From: Chloroflexota bacterium
Lineage (GTDB): Bacteria > Chloroflexota > Anaerolineae > Caldilineales > Caldilineaceae
Length of the DNA stretch: 64,000 bases
Assembly (NCBI GenBank): GCA_016861025.1
Contig: BOKO01000002.1
Coordinates: 124,001-188,000 of the forward strand
Reading direction: 5' to 3'
The notes beneath the pieces were generated by a model that was given only the letters and a program-made list of their open reading frames with translations, was not told where the DNA came from and did not search any database. The number at the start of each line of letters is the position of its first letter. The first letter of the stretch is position 1. Both the position numbers and the translations under genes were made by a program. This document shows positions 30,105 to 38,957 of the stretch, in pieces.

Positions 30105-32660
30105 ATGCAACAGAACGGAGCCTCCTTGTCCAGCGCGCATCGAACCGGAGCAGTGATTGGGCAGCGCAGCCTGCTGCTGGCGGGCATCCTGCTCGGCTTT
30201 GCCCTGCGCCTGCACCGTCTCGGCGCCGAATCGCTCTGGTACGACGAGACGGTCAGCGTTCATCTCGCCCGCAAATCCATCGCCGACATGATCGCCCACA
30301 CCGCTGGCGACATCCACCCGCCTGGCTACTACCTGCTGCTCCATCTGTGGGGGAGGCTCACCACGCCGACGCTGGCGCACGGGCTGGAATTTCTCTACGC
30401 CTGGCCCAGCCTCTTCGCCGGTGTGTTGCTGCTGGCGCTGATCTATGCACTTGGTCGCCGGCTCTTCGATGCGCCCACCGCGCTGCTCGGCGTGTGGCTG
30501 GCAGCGGTCAGCCCGTTCCAGCTCTGGTACAGCCAGGAAGTGCGCATGTACACCGTCGGCGCAGTGCTGGCGCTGCTCTGTCTGTGGGCGGCGCTGCGCT
30601 TTGTCGACCGCCTCAACCCGCTGCGCTGGCTCCTGGTCTTTGCGCTGAGTGCGGCGGCAGGCATGTACACGCTCTACTACTTTGCCTTCTGGCTGGTCGG
30701 CGTCAACGTGATCGTGCTGGGGTTGCTCTGGCGCAACGCCGAACGCAGCAAACGCATCGTCACCTGGCTTGGTGCGCAACTTGGCGCGCTGCTGCTCTTT
30801 GCGCCGTGGCTGCCCACCTTTATACGCCAGGCAATCGACCCGCCGGTGCCGCCGTGGCGCGCGCCGTGGGATTCGGCGTCCGCCTTGCTCGCCAGCCTGG
30901 CGGAGACGCTGGCCGCCTTTCTCGTCGGTCAATCGCCGCCCGCGCACACGAACTGGCCTTGGGCGCTGCTGATGGCGGCTGTCATCGCTGTGGTGCTGGC
31001 GGCCATGCTTTTTACCGTGCAACAGGAACGCCCAGATGCGGCAAAACACTTGTCAGGGGTGATTATCACCATCGCCGTTGTATTTCTGCCTGTTCTGCAA
31101 CTTTATTTGCTGACCGCCTTCGTCACGCCGGTCTATCATGTGCGCTATGTCTTTCTTTATGCGCCGCTCTTTGTGCTGGTTCCAGCGCTGGGGATGCGGT
31201 TGGCGTGGCAGTGGCGGCGGCTGGCAGCGGTCGGCGCGCTGGCGATCTGGCTGGCGATTTCGGCGGCGGCGGCAGTCAGCTTCTGGTATGACCCGCTTTA
31301 TCGCGTCGACGATCACCGCAGCGCCGTGGCGAGTTTGGCGGCGCAGTGGCGCCCTGGCGATGCGATCCTGGTCAACGCCGGCTGGATCTATCCAATCCTG
31401 ACCACCTACTGGCCCACGCAGCCGGCCGGCGTCGATGGCGTCGCGCCGCCTCCCATCGCACAGATTGTCCGGTTGCCTGATTTTCTACAAGACCACGCCG
31501 CCGACCGCAGCTTCTTCACGTCGCCCACCATCGTGCGCGGCGGCAGCGTCGACGGCGCGCCGAGCCTCGGTTGGGGCGCGGCAACGAGCGACTTCTTCGC
31601 TATCACCGCGTCGGATGCCATCGACGCGCTGGCGGCGCTTGCTGAGACGAGCCAGCGACTGTGGCACTATCGCCTCTACGACACGGTGAGCGACCCCGAC
31701 GGCATGTTGCGGCGCTGGCTGGATGACCACATGACACTGCTCAGCGAGTCGCCGGTGCCCGGGCGGGATTTCGGGCTGGTGCAGCTTTTTGCACCGCAGC
31801 GCTCGTCCGATCAAAGCGCGCTGTCAGCATTGGTGTGCTTTGGCGAGCAAATCTGCCTGTTGGGCGACACCCAGAACGCAACAGTTTCTGCAGGATCGCC
31901 GCTCTATCTGCCGCTGCGTTGGCGCGCCTCAACACCGCTGCCCGATCTCGCCGTTAGCCTGCGTCTCTACGACCGCGGCGGGCGGTTGGTCGCACAGACG
32001 GATGCGCCCTTTCTGCCGCGGTCAAGCGACTGGCCGCTTGATACAGTGCAGTTTCAACCGTTTGCGCTGCCCGTCGGCGTGAGCACGAAGCCGGGGAACT
32101 ACACGCTCGAACTCGTCGTCTATCGAAGCGAGGATGGGCGCGCGCTGCCGCTGCCAGATGGAGAGCAAACGGTTGATGGGCAACGACTGCGGTTGGGGGA
32201 AGTCACCGTCACGCCGCCGGTTCAAGCGCCCGTGCTGCCGGCGGCGCTGGCATCGTTCGACTACATCGACTTGATCGAGGCGCGGCTGGATCGCACGGCG
32301 GCGCAGCCTGGCGAAATAGTGCGTGCAGCGCTGGTCTGGCGTCCACGTCCTGGCGACTATCGCGACGATTATCAGGCGGTGCTGACTCTGCGCGACGGCA
32401 GCGGCGCGGCGGCGCAAGAATGGCGCTTCCCGCTCGGCGGTCACGATTATCCAAGCGGCGGCTGGCTCGCTACGTTGCCCGTGCGTGATTTCTATGACTT
32501 GCCGATCTCCGCCACATTGCCGTCGGGACAATACACGCTGACGGTTGCGCTGCATCGCACCGCCGACGACCTGTCGATTGCGTCGCGACGCGGCTGGCTG
32601 TCAGTGCGACAAGTGGAGATCGGCGCAATCCAGCTCGAACCGGGGCGCACTTCAAGTTGA
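30105..32660 (+). CDS. Membrane glycosyltransferase, PMT/ArnT-like (GT-C)
   Basis: About 851 residues. The N-terminal 470 or so carry around ten transmembrane helices of a GT-C glycosyltransferase using a lipid-linked sugar. The first external loop has the acidic pair Asp47-Glu48 in ESLWYDE, and HPPGYYLL and QEVRMYT are typical of the family. The C-terminal 350 residues are extracytoplasmic and beta-rich, probably two Ig-like domains. The ATG at 30105 follows a good promoter by about 40 nt. Its layout (membrane half plus beta-rich half) resembles the DUF2079-like protein at 21-23.5 kb. The acceptor is unknown; surface protein or glycan glycosylation is likely. Confidence 0.88.
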   Translation: MQQNGASLSSAHRTGAVIGQRSLLLAGILLGFALRLHRLGAESLWYDETVSVHLARKSIADMIAHTAGDIHPPGYYLLLHLWGRLTTPTLAHGLEFLYAWPSLFAGVLLLALIYALGRRLFDAPTALLGVWLAAVSPFQLWYSQEVRMYTVGAVLALLCLWAALRFVDRLNPLRWLLVFALSAAAGMYTLYYFAFWLVGVNVIVLGLLWRNAERSKRIVTWLGAQLGALLLFAPWLPTFIRQAIDPPVPPWRAPWDSASALLASLAETLAAFLVGQSPPAHTNWPWALLMAAVIAVVLAAMLFTVQQERPDAAKHLSGVIITIAVVFLPVLQLYLLTAFVTPVYHVRYVFLYAPLFVLVPALGMRLAWQWRRLAAVGALAIWLAISAAAAVSFWYDPLYRVDDHRSAVASLAAQWRPGDAILVNAGWIYPILTTYWPTQPAGVDGVAPPPIAQIVRLPDFLQDHAADRSFFTSPTIVRGGSVDGAPSLGWGAATSDFFAITASDAIDALAALAETSQRLWHYRLYDTVSDPDGMLRRWLDDHMTLLSESPVPGRDFGLVQLFAPQRSSDQSALSALVCFGEQICLLGDTQNATVSAGSPLYLPLRWRASTPLPDLAVSLRLYDRGGRLVAQTDAPFLPRSSDWPLDTVQFQPFALPVGVSTKPGNYTLELVVYRSEDGRALPLPDGEQTVDGQRLRLGEVTVTPPVQAPVLPAALASFDYIDLIEARLDRTAAQPGEIVRAALVWRPRPGDYRDDYQAVLTLRDGSGAAAQEWRFPLGGHDYPSGGWLATLPVRDFYDLPISATLPSGQYTLTVALHRTADDLSIASRRGWLSVRQVEIGAIQLEPGRTSS

Positions 32661-32710
32661 GAGCGCAAACCTTATCCAGCGGTGAAGTAGACCTGTCGGA
32701 CCGTCATGAT

Positions 32711-32739
32711 TTGGCGCACAGCGGCGCAGAACGTATACT
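32711..32739 (+). promoter_or_regulatory. Leaderless promoter of the surface-protein gene
   Basis: TTGGCG (32711-32716), 17 nt, TATACT (32734-32739), then 6 nt to the ATG at 32746. The predicted transcription start coincides with the start codon, and there is no ribosome site. Confidence 0.65.
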
Positions 32740-32745
32740 GACATC

Positions 32746-33834
32746 ATGAAGTTGTTAAAAAAATCACGGCAAGCCTTGCACTGCCGTCGTTGGTTGGCAG
32801 GCGTGCTTACAGGATTGCTTGCATCCGCATTTGTTTTTGCATCGGCATCTGCAAATCATCCCTGCGATCCGCCCAACGTGATTCCCTCCCACGTATGCAA
32901 TATGGATTCTTTCACCGGCGGGCGACCGATGCAGCTACCGGTGGGTTGGAATGCGTTTGTTCTTTATGGCAACCCAGAGTTTATTCAAGACGAGCACACC
33001 TTTTTTGGCGGCTACAACCTGACCATCGCCAGCACCAGCCCCTTCAAGGCGGGCATCTATACGCAGGTAGCGGTGACGCCTGGCGCTGGCTATCGCGCCA
33101 GCATTGCGTGGGGCGCGCCCAACCAACCCGACCTCTTTGGCCGCCAGCTTGGCATCGACCCGACCGGCGGCGTCGACCCCAACGCCGCCACCGTGATCTG
33201 GGGGCCGATGCACTGGGGCGAGGGGCGCATCCTCAACTACCCGCCGCCCGATGTCAATATCGACGTGCGGGCGCGTGCGCTAGGTGAGACGATAACTGTC
33301 TTTTTCCTGACTGATCACCCGCAGACGGCTTCCTATGACTTGATCCTGGTCGATGCGATTGCGCTCTACCCGGACGAGAGCGCACCCGCCGTGGAATTGC
33401 CGCCGACCGCCACGCCAACGCCGGAGCCAGCGATCGAGCCGATGCCAGAACCAGCCGCCGAGCAGGTGGCAGCCGCTGCGGCGCCGCAGGCAGTGGCCGT
33501 GCAGCCGGAGGCGCCTGCCGCCGTATATGTCCCGCCCACCAACACGCCGACAGCTACGCCAACTGAAACACCCACCGCCGTCCCCACCGACACGCCTACG
33601 GTCACGCCGTCGCCGACCCACACGCCGACGCTGCCGCCCACCGCGACCTGGACGCCGCTGCCATCCGCAACGCCCGAACCGCCGCTCTCCATCGAAAAGG
33701 CGCAGGCACAGGCAGTCAGCGTCGCCCGTGCGTTCGACCTGCGCAGTCTGCTCTTTTTGGGTGGATTTGGCTTCGGCGGCGCATTGATCTTCGGGGCATC
33801 CTGGGGCTGGCTGCACTTCCGCCGCCGCTCGTAG
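32746..33834 (+). CDS. Secreted, membrane-anchored Thr/Pro-rich protein
   Basis: 362 residues. Basic N-terminus and hydrophobic core (WLAGVLTGLLASAFVF) form a signal peptide cleaved near SASA-NH. Residues about 38-210 are a compact extracellular domain with Cys pairs, possibly a carbohydrate-binding beta-sandwich (inference). About 215-320 is a Thr/Pro linker of PTxTPT repeats, a likely target for O-glycosylation. The end is a transmembrane helix (LLFLGGFGFGGALIF) with a short basic tail, so the protein stays anchored. The GT-C enzyme encoded just upstream could glycosylate the linker. The coding end merges into the hairpin repeat array. Confidence 0.8.
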   Translation: MKLLKKSRQALHCRRWLAGVLTGLLASAFVFASASANHPCDPPNVIPSHVCNMDSFTGGRPMQLPVGWNAFVLYGNPEFIQDEHTFFGGYNLTIASTSPFKAGIYTQVAVTPGAGYRASIAWGAPNQPDLFGRQLGIDPTGGVDPNAATVIWGPMHWGEGRILNYPPPDVNIDVRARALGETITVFFLTDHPQTASYDLILVDAIALYPDESAPAVELPPTATPTPEPAIEPMPEPAAEQVAAAAAPQAVAVQPEAPAAVYVPPTNTPTATPTETPTAVPTDTPTVTPSPTHTPTLPPTATWTPLPSATPEPPLSIEKAQAQAVSVARAFDLRSLLFLGGFGFGGALIFGASWGWLHFRRRS

Positions 33835-34155
33835 ACGCCGCTCGCAGCGGCGTGGCGCTCTCGTAGACGCCGCTCGCAGCGGCGTGGCGTTTGCACACCA
33901 GCAACGTCCATTCTGCGACCGTGACCGTGCAGCTCGCAGCCGCACCTACGACATCGTCGCCGTTCGTAGACGCCGCTCGCAGCGGCGTGGCGCTCGCACA
34001 CCAGCAACGTCCATTCTTCGACCGTGACCGTGCGGCTGAGAGCCGCATCTGACATCGTCGCCGTTCGTAGACGCCGCTCGCAGCGGCGTGGCGCTCGCAC
34101 ACCAGCAACGTCCATTCTGCGACCGTGACCGTGCGGCTCGCAGCCGCACCTACGA
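33830..34155. repeat. Tandem array of about 102-bp units rich in GC hairpins
   Basis: Units starting TCGTAGACGCCGCTCGCAG recur at 33861, 33964 and 34065 (periods 103 and 101 bp), with a partial unit from 33830. Each unit has two GC hairpins: CGCCGCT-CGC-AGCGGCG, and GTGCGGCT-CGC-AGCCGCAC or a variant of it, separated by about 55 bp (GCACACCAGCAACGTCCATTC...). Unit 2 has a variant second hairpin. The array fills the gap between two convergent genes; it has no T-run, so it is not a classic terminator. The remaining bases to 34187 show nothing else. Confidence 0.9.
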
Positions 34156-34187
34156 AAGATCAACGACATCGCCCCTCGCACTCCCCC

Positions 34188-34958
34188 TCAATTCGGCGCT
34201 GCAGGGATCAATTGAATCTCGCCAAAAGTAGCGTCCTGCACGACCTCGACTTCGTGGAGCTTAACCAGTTCCAGCACCGCCAGAAAGGTGACAATCACCT
34301 CCAGCCGACTCGCGCTGCGTCCAAGCAGCGCCTCGAAGCTGACGCCACGCCGCTCCGAACGGCTATCGTCGGCAAAGACAGAGCGCAGATAGGTTCGCAC
34401 GTTCTCGATCTGCTCCGCCACAGTGATCGGATAGGCCTTGACGCGCGGCATCGGCGGGTCGACAGGGATGCGCTGCAGCACCTTGCGCAGCGCACGCTGC
34501 AACGCCTCGACATCGACGTTGCCCAGATCGAGGCGGCGCTCGACCTCCGGGCGCGGCGCGGTGCGCACATAGACGCGCAGCCCGGCTTCCTCGCGCGCCC
34601 GCAGCTTCGTCGCCACCTCCTTGAACTGGCGATACTCTATCAGTTGGCGCAGCAACGCATCGCCGCTTGCCTCTTCCTCGTCCTCGACTGGTGGGCGCGG
34701 CTTGGGCAGCAGGTTGTAGGACTTGATGTAGAGTAGCCGCGACGCCACGACCAGAAAATCCGCCAGCGCGCCCGGCTCGATCTCTTCAAGCTGGTTGAGC
34801 GTCTTCAGATATTGATCGGTGACGGCCATCAGGCTGATGACGCTGATGTCCAGCTCGCGCACTTCGATCATGTGCAGCAGCAGGTCGAGCGGCCCCTCAA
34901 AAACAGGCAACTGCACCGGATACGCCGCCCCCAGCGGCTGCTGTCGCGTCAAGCTCAT
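34188..34958 (-). CDS. scpA: Segregation and condensation protein A
   Basis: Kleisin subunit of the SMC-ScpAB complex that compacts and segregates the chromosome. 256 residues, in the normal range. Start region VFEGPLDLLLHMIEVRELDI is diagnostic; ADFLVVASRLLYIKSYNLLP follows, and the C-terminal winged helix (VIVTFLAVLELVKL) binds SMC. scpB is not adjacent. It follows the barrel/amidase gene by only 18 bp and so is the last gene of the long minus-strand run that begins with livK. Confidence 0.95.
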   Translation of the reverse strand: MSLTRQQPLGAAYPVQLPVFEGPLDLLLHMIEVRELDISVISLMAVTDQYLKTLNQLEEIEPGALADFLVVASRLLYIKSYNLLPKPRPPVEDEEEASGDALLRQLIEYRQFKEVATKLRAREEAGLRVYVRTAPRPEVERRLDLGNVDVEALQRALRKVLQRIPVDPPMPRVKAYPITVAEQIENVRTYLRSVFADDSRSERRGVSFEALLGRSASRLEVIVTFLAVLELVKLHEVEVVQDATFGEIQLIPAAPN

Positions 34959-34976
34959 CTCCGTGTGTGGCCTCTT

Positions 34977-37900
34977 CTAAAAATCCACCTCGAAGGTGCG
35001 GAAGCGACGCCCGACGCGCACCATCTCCGCCAGCAGACGGCCCACTTCCCCGTCGGAGCGCCCGCTGATGCGTTCGACTTTGCAGCCGGCGTCGACAAGC
35101 TGTTGCTCGCTCGCAACACTGACGCCCGCCTCGGCGCCGACGATGGTGACATATTCGGCGGTGCGCGCTTCCTCGACGGAATAGCCGACCGTGGGGCGGA
35201 AACGGGCGATGTAGACCAACGCGTCGTCGAGCAGTTCGCTTGCCGCGACCGGGCTGGCGGGCAGCAGCAGATAATGGCGCACGGTCTTGAGTCCAGCGCC
35301 GCGTTGAATCTGGTTGATCTGCTCAAAAAGCAGGTCGCGCCAGCGGTTGCCCTGCGTCCACTCGCTGCCTGGGCAGACCGTCATGTTGTCGGGAAATTCG
35401 CGATGCCCCCACACGCGCGCCAGCGGAATGCGCAGCTCCTGCATCAGCCACGCCACCAGATGCGCGCCCGCCCGCAACTGCGCCGATGTCGGAATCTTGC
35501 CGTTCATGAAGCTGCCTGCGAAGGCCACGCCGACCGAATAGCCGTTGTGACGCACGACATGATAGGAGATTGTCTCCAGCGCGTTGGTCTGTTCGATGCG
35601 ACCGTCGTCGTGTACAAAGAAGTGGTAGCCGATGCCGGGCCATGCCCCCTTGCCGCGCGCCGGGTCGGCGGCGATGTGCAGCTCGGCGATGCGCGCGGGC
35701 CCCACGCGTGGCGGCGCAGCAGTGTGGTGAATCGCAATGTGGGTGATCTGGCCTAGAGTGCGGCGTTCGTAACGCAGCCGTGCATGTTTGGGTAATTGAT
35801 CGGCGACGTTTTGAATCGGCGGCGCCGGCACAACAAATCCCATGACGCTAGAAGCCTTTGCCGCCAACTCCTCCCTAAGACGCTGAAGCTCGGCGCTGCG
35901 TTCGAGGCGCTCCTGTTCCAACGCTTCACTTGCAGCCCGCGCTTGCTGCAGCTCGCCTTGCAGCCTGGCGATCTCCTGACGCAGCAATTCTTCATTGCCG
36001 CTCGATTCAGCAACCCCAGATGCGCGCCGCGCCGACTTCAGCAAATGTTGTTTCCAACCGACGCCTTCCATCCACTCGCTGCCCGGAGAAGAGGTGGCGA
36101 GCAACTCGCCGATGCCCTTGACAGCGTCGAGCGAGAGATGGGGGTAACGCGCCAAGAGCCAGACAAGCAGCGCGCCGCCCGCCGCAATCTGTTCAGGCGT
36201 GGGCATGCCGCCGCTGCGCAGATCGCCGGCAAAGGCAATGCTGACGGCATTGCGCACATAAGGCTCCGGCGTGTCGGGCGCCTGGTCGAGCGGCTGCGTC
36301 TGCTGCACCGCGCCATCCGCCAGAATTACAAAGTCATACAGGATGCCGGGCCAATGGCGGCGATGCTCGTCGGCAAGCTTCTCAAGCGGCGCATCGCTGG
36401 CGGCGCCGGTGTCGTAGATGACGAACATCTGCACATCTGTCGGCAGCCGTTGTGTGTAGCGATGCGCGTCGCGCGGCAGGCGGTCAATTGCCTTGTAGAG
36501 CCGCAGCGCGCCCTCGGCGACCGTTGGTCGATCTTCGAGCTGATGACGCAGTTCCTCGTTGTCGGCGTGCAGACGTTGGATAGTCTGCTGGCTAGCGCGC
36601 TCCTTTGCTTCGACTTCCGCCAACCGTGCGCTGAGCGAGCGGTTGAGCGCCTCCAATTCGGCGAGACGTTGCTCGGCTTCGCTGACGCGACTGCTGTCTG
36701 TTGCGCCGCTGCTGAGCGCCGCCAGATGTAGACGAACCTGGCGCGTCAGCACATCCTTCCAGCGCGCGCCGCGGTAGAAGGTCTCGCCAGGGCTGTCGCT
36801 GTGGATCAGCTCGCCCAACCCGACGATGGCGTCGGCGTCAAGCCCCATATTCTGCGCCAGCCACGCACACAGCCGGCCCGCAGCGTCGAGCTGCGCCAGC
36901 GGCGGGGCGTCGGCGTCGAAACGTCCTGCCAGGCAGATATTGACGCCTTGCTCCGACCAGACCTGGTCCGGCTGCGCCACATCCTCCATGTCTTTGACCT
37001 TGAGGATCTCGCCGGCGGCGTCGACGATAAAGTCGTAGGCGATGCCCGGATAGCCTGCCCTGATGTGGGCGCGCGCCACTCGCTCCAGGTTTAACAATGG
37101 GTGTGCGCCGGTGTGATTGACGACGATATAGCGAATCTGATTGAGATCGCGACGGGCGTAAGGCGCGCCGCTTCTGGGCAATCGTCGGCTGACGTCGGTG
37201 AAAAGGCGCACGGGCAGCAGGGCATCGCCCTCGCTGCCGACGGCGCCGTTCGATGGCGCTGCTTCGACAGTCAGCCAGCGCGTCAACACCGTCGCGCCAC
37301 GCTCCTTGAACCAGGCAACCCCTTCATGTACAAGATCGAGTTCAAGTGTGTAGTTGCCCGGCTCATCGGGCAGCGCAATTCGCACTTGAACCGCCACCGT
37401 TTGCCCGGGCGCAACATCATCGGGAATGTCGGTGCGCAGGTCTTTGGCGGGCGGCAACGAGAGCAGACGGCGATTGCGGTAGTAGCGATAGCCGATGCGG
37501 AAAGGGTTGCCGCCGCCCCAGCGCCACGTCAACGAACCGACATTGCGCAGCGTCACCAGCGCTGTGACCGTCTGTCCGGCGTGCAGTCGCTCCGGGAAGG
37601 CATCGGAAATCCACTCGATAGCATAGGCAGGCAATTTCGCCTCGCGACGCGCGCGACGCTTGCGTCGCTCCTGCGCCCCGTCCGACGCCAATCCAGGCGG
37701 GGCGGAAGTCTCTATTGCGATATTTGATGGCGCATCGACTGGCGGCGCGACCTCCGATTCGAGGAATAATGGGGCAGCCGCTTCTGGCTCGACAACATCG
37801 GGCGGTGACTCAATCTCAGCGTCGTCAACCGGCGCAACCTGCTCACTGCCGCGCCAACGAAAGTCATTGACAAGTGCACGCTGAAAATCCTCGATGACGC

Positions 37901-38933
37901 CAGCCTTTCCTTCGATATACCAGCGGTCGAGCGCAGGCCAACGATAGAGAATCGCTGCGCGAATTTGCTGCGCGCCCGGCTGCCGGTTCCATAAGTCGAT
38001 CTCGCTGTACATCGCCTGCACCCAGCCGCTGTTTTGGTTGACCCACGGCTGCGATTGCCCCACCTCGGTCAGGAACGCAGGCAGATGGCGCATCGACGCC
38101 GGCACAGCGTTCATGAAATCCATGTATGTACGGAAATGCTGATGGCGATTCTGGAACGGCGGCGTCATGCGCGCCTGGCTGGCAATGAGCGAGGGGTTGG
38201 CGCCGTGCGTGTAGGCGTGCAGCGTAAAGCCGTCACAGCCATCGGGTCCAAGCGATATCAAAATATCATGAAAATATTGCACCCAATCGCCATTTGGGTT
38301 GCCAGGGTAGATCGTCTGCGTGTTCCAGGGCGCCACCGCGCCGACCAGGACAAGATCATCTTCGCGCCCCGGCAGGCGGTGGATGGCGTCGCGGCAGAGG
38401 CGGTAGCAGCGAGCGTAGAGTTCGGGCGTGATCACCTCGCCGGGACTGATCATGGCGCCGCGCGTGGTGCGAATCTCGGGTGAGTGGTCGGGCAGCACGT
38501 TAAAGCGCACCGCCAGCCCGCGCCGCGTTGGGTCGGCGACTTCGGGCGGGCCTTCGCGCTGCGTCTGGTGGCGCGACCAGTCGATCTTGACGCCAGGACG
38601 CTCGATCGCGTAGTTCATCTCGTTGCCGATGATCCAGATGTGGGCGCCGCGGCTCGTGCCGACGAAATTGGCGACGCGGCGCGCAAACATCTCATACTGG
38701 CTGCTGTGTGGGATCGTGCCCTCTGGCTCGTGGCCGTGGTTGAGGCGAACGATGATGCCAAATCCCTGATTGGCGTAACTGGTGTAGTCGACGCCGCTCA
38801 GGTCGGTAGGGTCATGGCCGAGCACCTCGGAAAAAAGAATCCATCCCGGATGTCTGGCGGCAAGCATCAACTGCTCGCCGCCAGGCTCATGGATTCCAAA
38901 GATATAGGGTGAATCAAACAGCGGTCGCGGCAT
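34977..38933 (-). CDS. GH-A-like barrel protein with three amidase-like domains
   Basis: 1,318 residues. About 1-350: a TIM-barrel of clan GH-A type, with the acid/base Glu105 in IIGNEMN and likely nucleophile Glu290 in FLTEVG. About 355-425: acidic/basic linker. About 425-555: NBR1-type Ig-like domain (tryptophan-rich). Then three amidase_2/PGRP-like domains near 575-720, 800-950 and 1020-1195, separated by coiled coils. Only the third keeps the zinc ligands (His1069, His1177, Cys1187 in VCPG); the first two lost them. About 1200-1318 is unassigned. There is no signal peptide. The protein may cut peptidoglycan, but how it reaches the wall is unclear. Adjacent paralogue has the same barrel. 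Confidence 0.85.
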   Translation of the reverse strand: MPRPLFDSPYIFGIHEPGGEQLMLAARHPGWILFSEVLGHDPTDLSGVDYTSYANQGFGIIVRLNHGHEPEGTIPHSSQYEMFARRVANFVGTSRGAHIWIIGNEMNYAIERPGVKIDWSRHQTQREGPPEVADPTRRGLAVRFNVLPDHSPEIRTTRGAMISPGEVITPELYARCYRLCRDAIHRLPGREDDLVLVGAVAPWNTQTIYPGNPNGDWVQYFHDILISLGPDGCDGFTLHAYTHGANPSLIASQARMTPPFQNRHQHFRTYMDFMNAVPASMRHLPAFLTEVGQSQPWVNQNSGWVQAMYSEIDLWNRQPGAQQIRAAILYRWPALDRWYIEGKAGVIEDFQRALVNDFRWRGSEQVAPVDDAEIESPPDVVEPEAAAPLFLESEVAPPVDAPSNIAIETSAPPGLASDGAQERRKRRARREAKLPAYAIEWISDAFPERLHAGQTVTALVTLRNVGSLTWRWGGGNPFRIGYRYYRNRRLLSLPPAKDLRTDIPDDVAPGQTVAVQVRIALPDEPGNYTLELDLVHEGVAWFKERGATVLTRWLTVEAAPSNGAVGSEGDALLPVRLFTDVSRRLPRSGAPYARRDLNQIRYIVVNHTGAHPLLNLERVARAHIRAGYPGIAYDFIVDAAGEILKVKDMEDVAQPDQVWSEQGVNICLAGRFDADAPPLAQLDAAGRLCAWLAQNMGLDADAIVGLGELIHSDSPGETFYRGARWKDVLTRQVRLHLAALSSGATDSSRVSEAEQRLAELEALNRSLSARLAEVEAKERASQQTIQRLHADNEELRHQLEDRPTVAEGALRLYKAIDRLPRDAHRYTQRLPTDVQMFVIYDTGAASDAPLEKLADEHRRHWPGILYDFVILADGAVQQTQPLDQAPDTPEPYVRNAVSIAFAGDLRSGGMPTPEQIAAGGALLVWLLARYPHLSLDAVKGIGELLATSSPGSEWMEGVGWKQHLLKSARRASGVAESSGNEELLRQEIARLQGELQQARAASEALEQERLERSAELQRLREELAAKASSVMGFVVPAPPIQNVADQLPKHARLRYERRTLGQITHIAIHHTAAPPRVGPARIAELHIAADPARGKGAWPGIGYHFFVHDDGRIEQTNALETISYHVVRHNGYSVGVAFAGSFMNGKIPTSAQLRAGAHLVAWLMQELRIPLARVWGHREFPDNMTVCPGSEWTQGNRWRDLLFEQINQIQRGAGLKTVRHYLLLPASPVAASELLDDALVYIARFRPTVGYSVEEARTAEYVTIVGAEAGVSVASEQQLVDAGCKVERISGRSDGEVGRLLAEMVRVGRRFRTFEVDF

Positions 38934-38957
38934 GGATGCTCCACCGATCAGCCCCAG

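Noticed and set aside
33830..34155. CRISPR-like array
   Set aside because: The units of about 102 bp follow each other without unique spacers, repeat length is too large, and no cas genes are near. The minus-strand frames through it merely repeat the unit.
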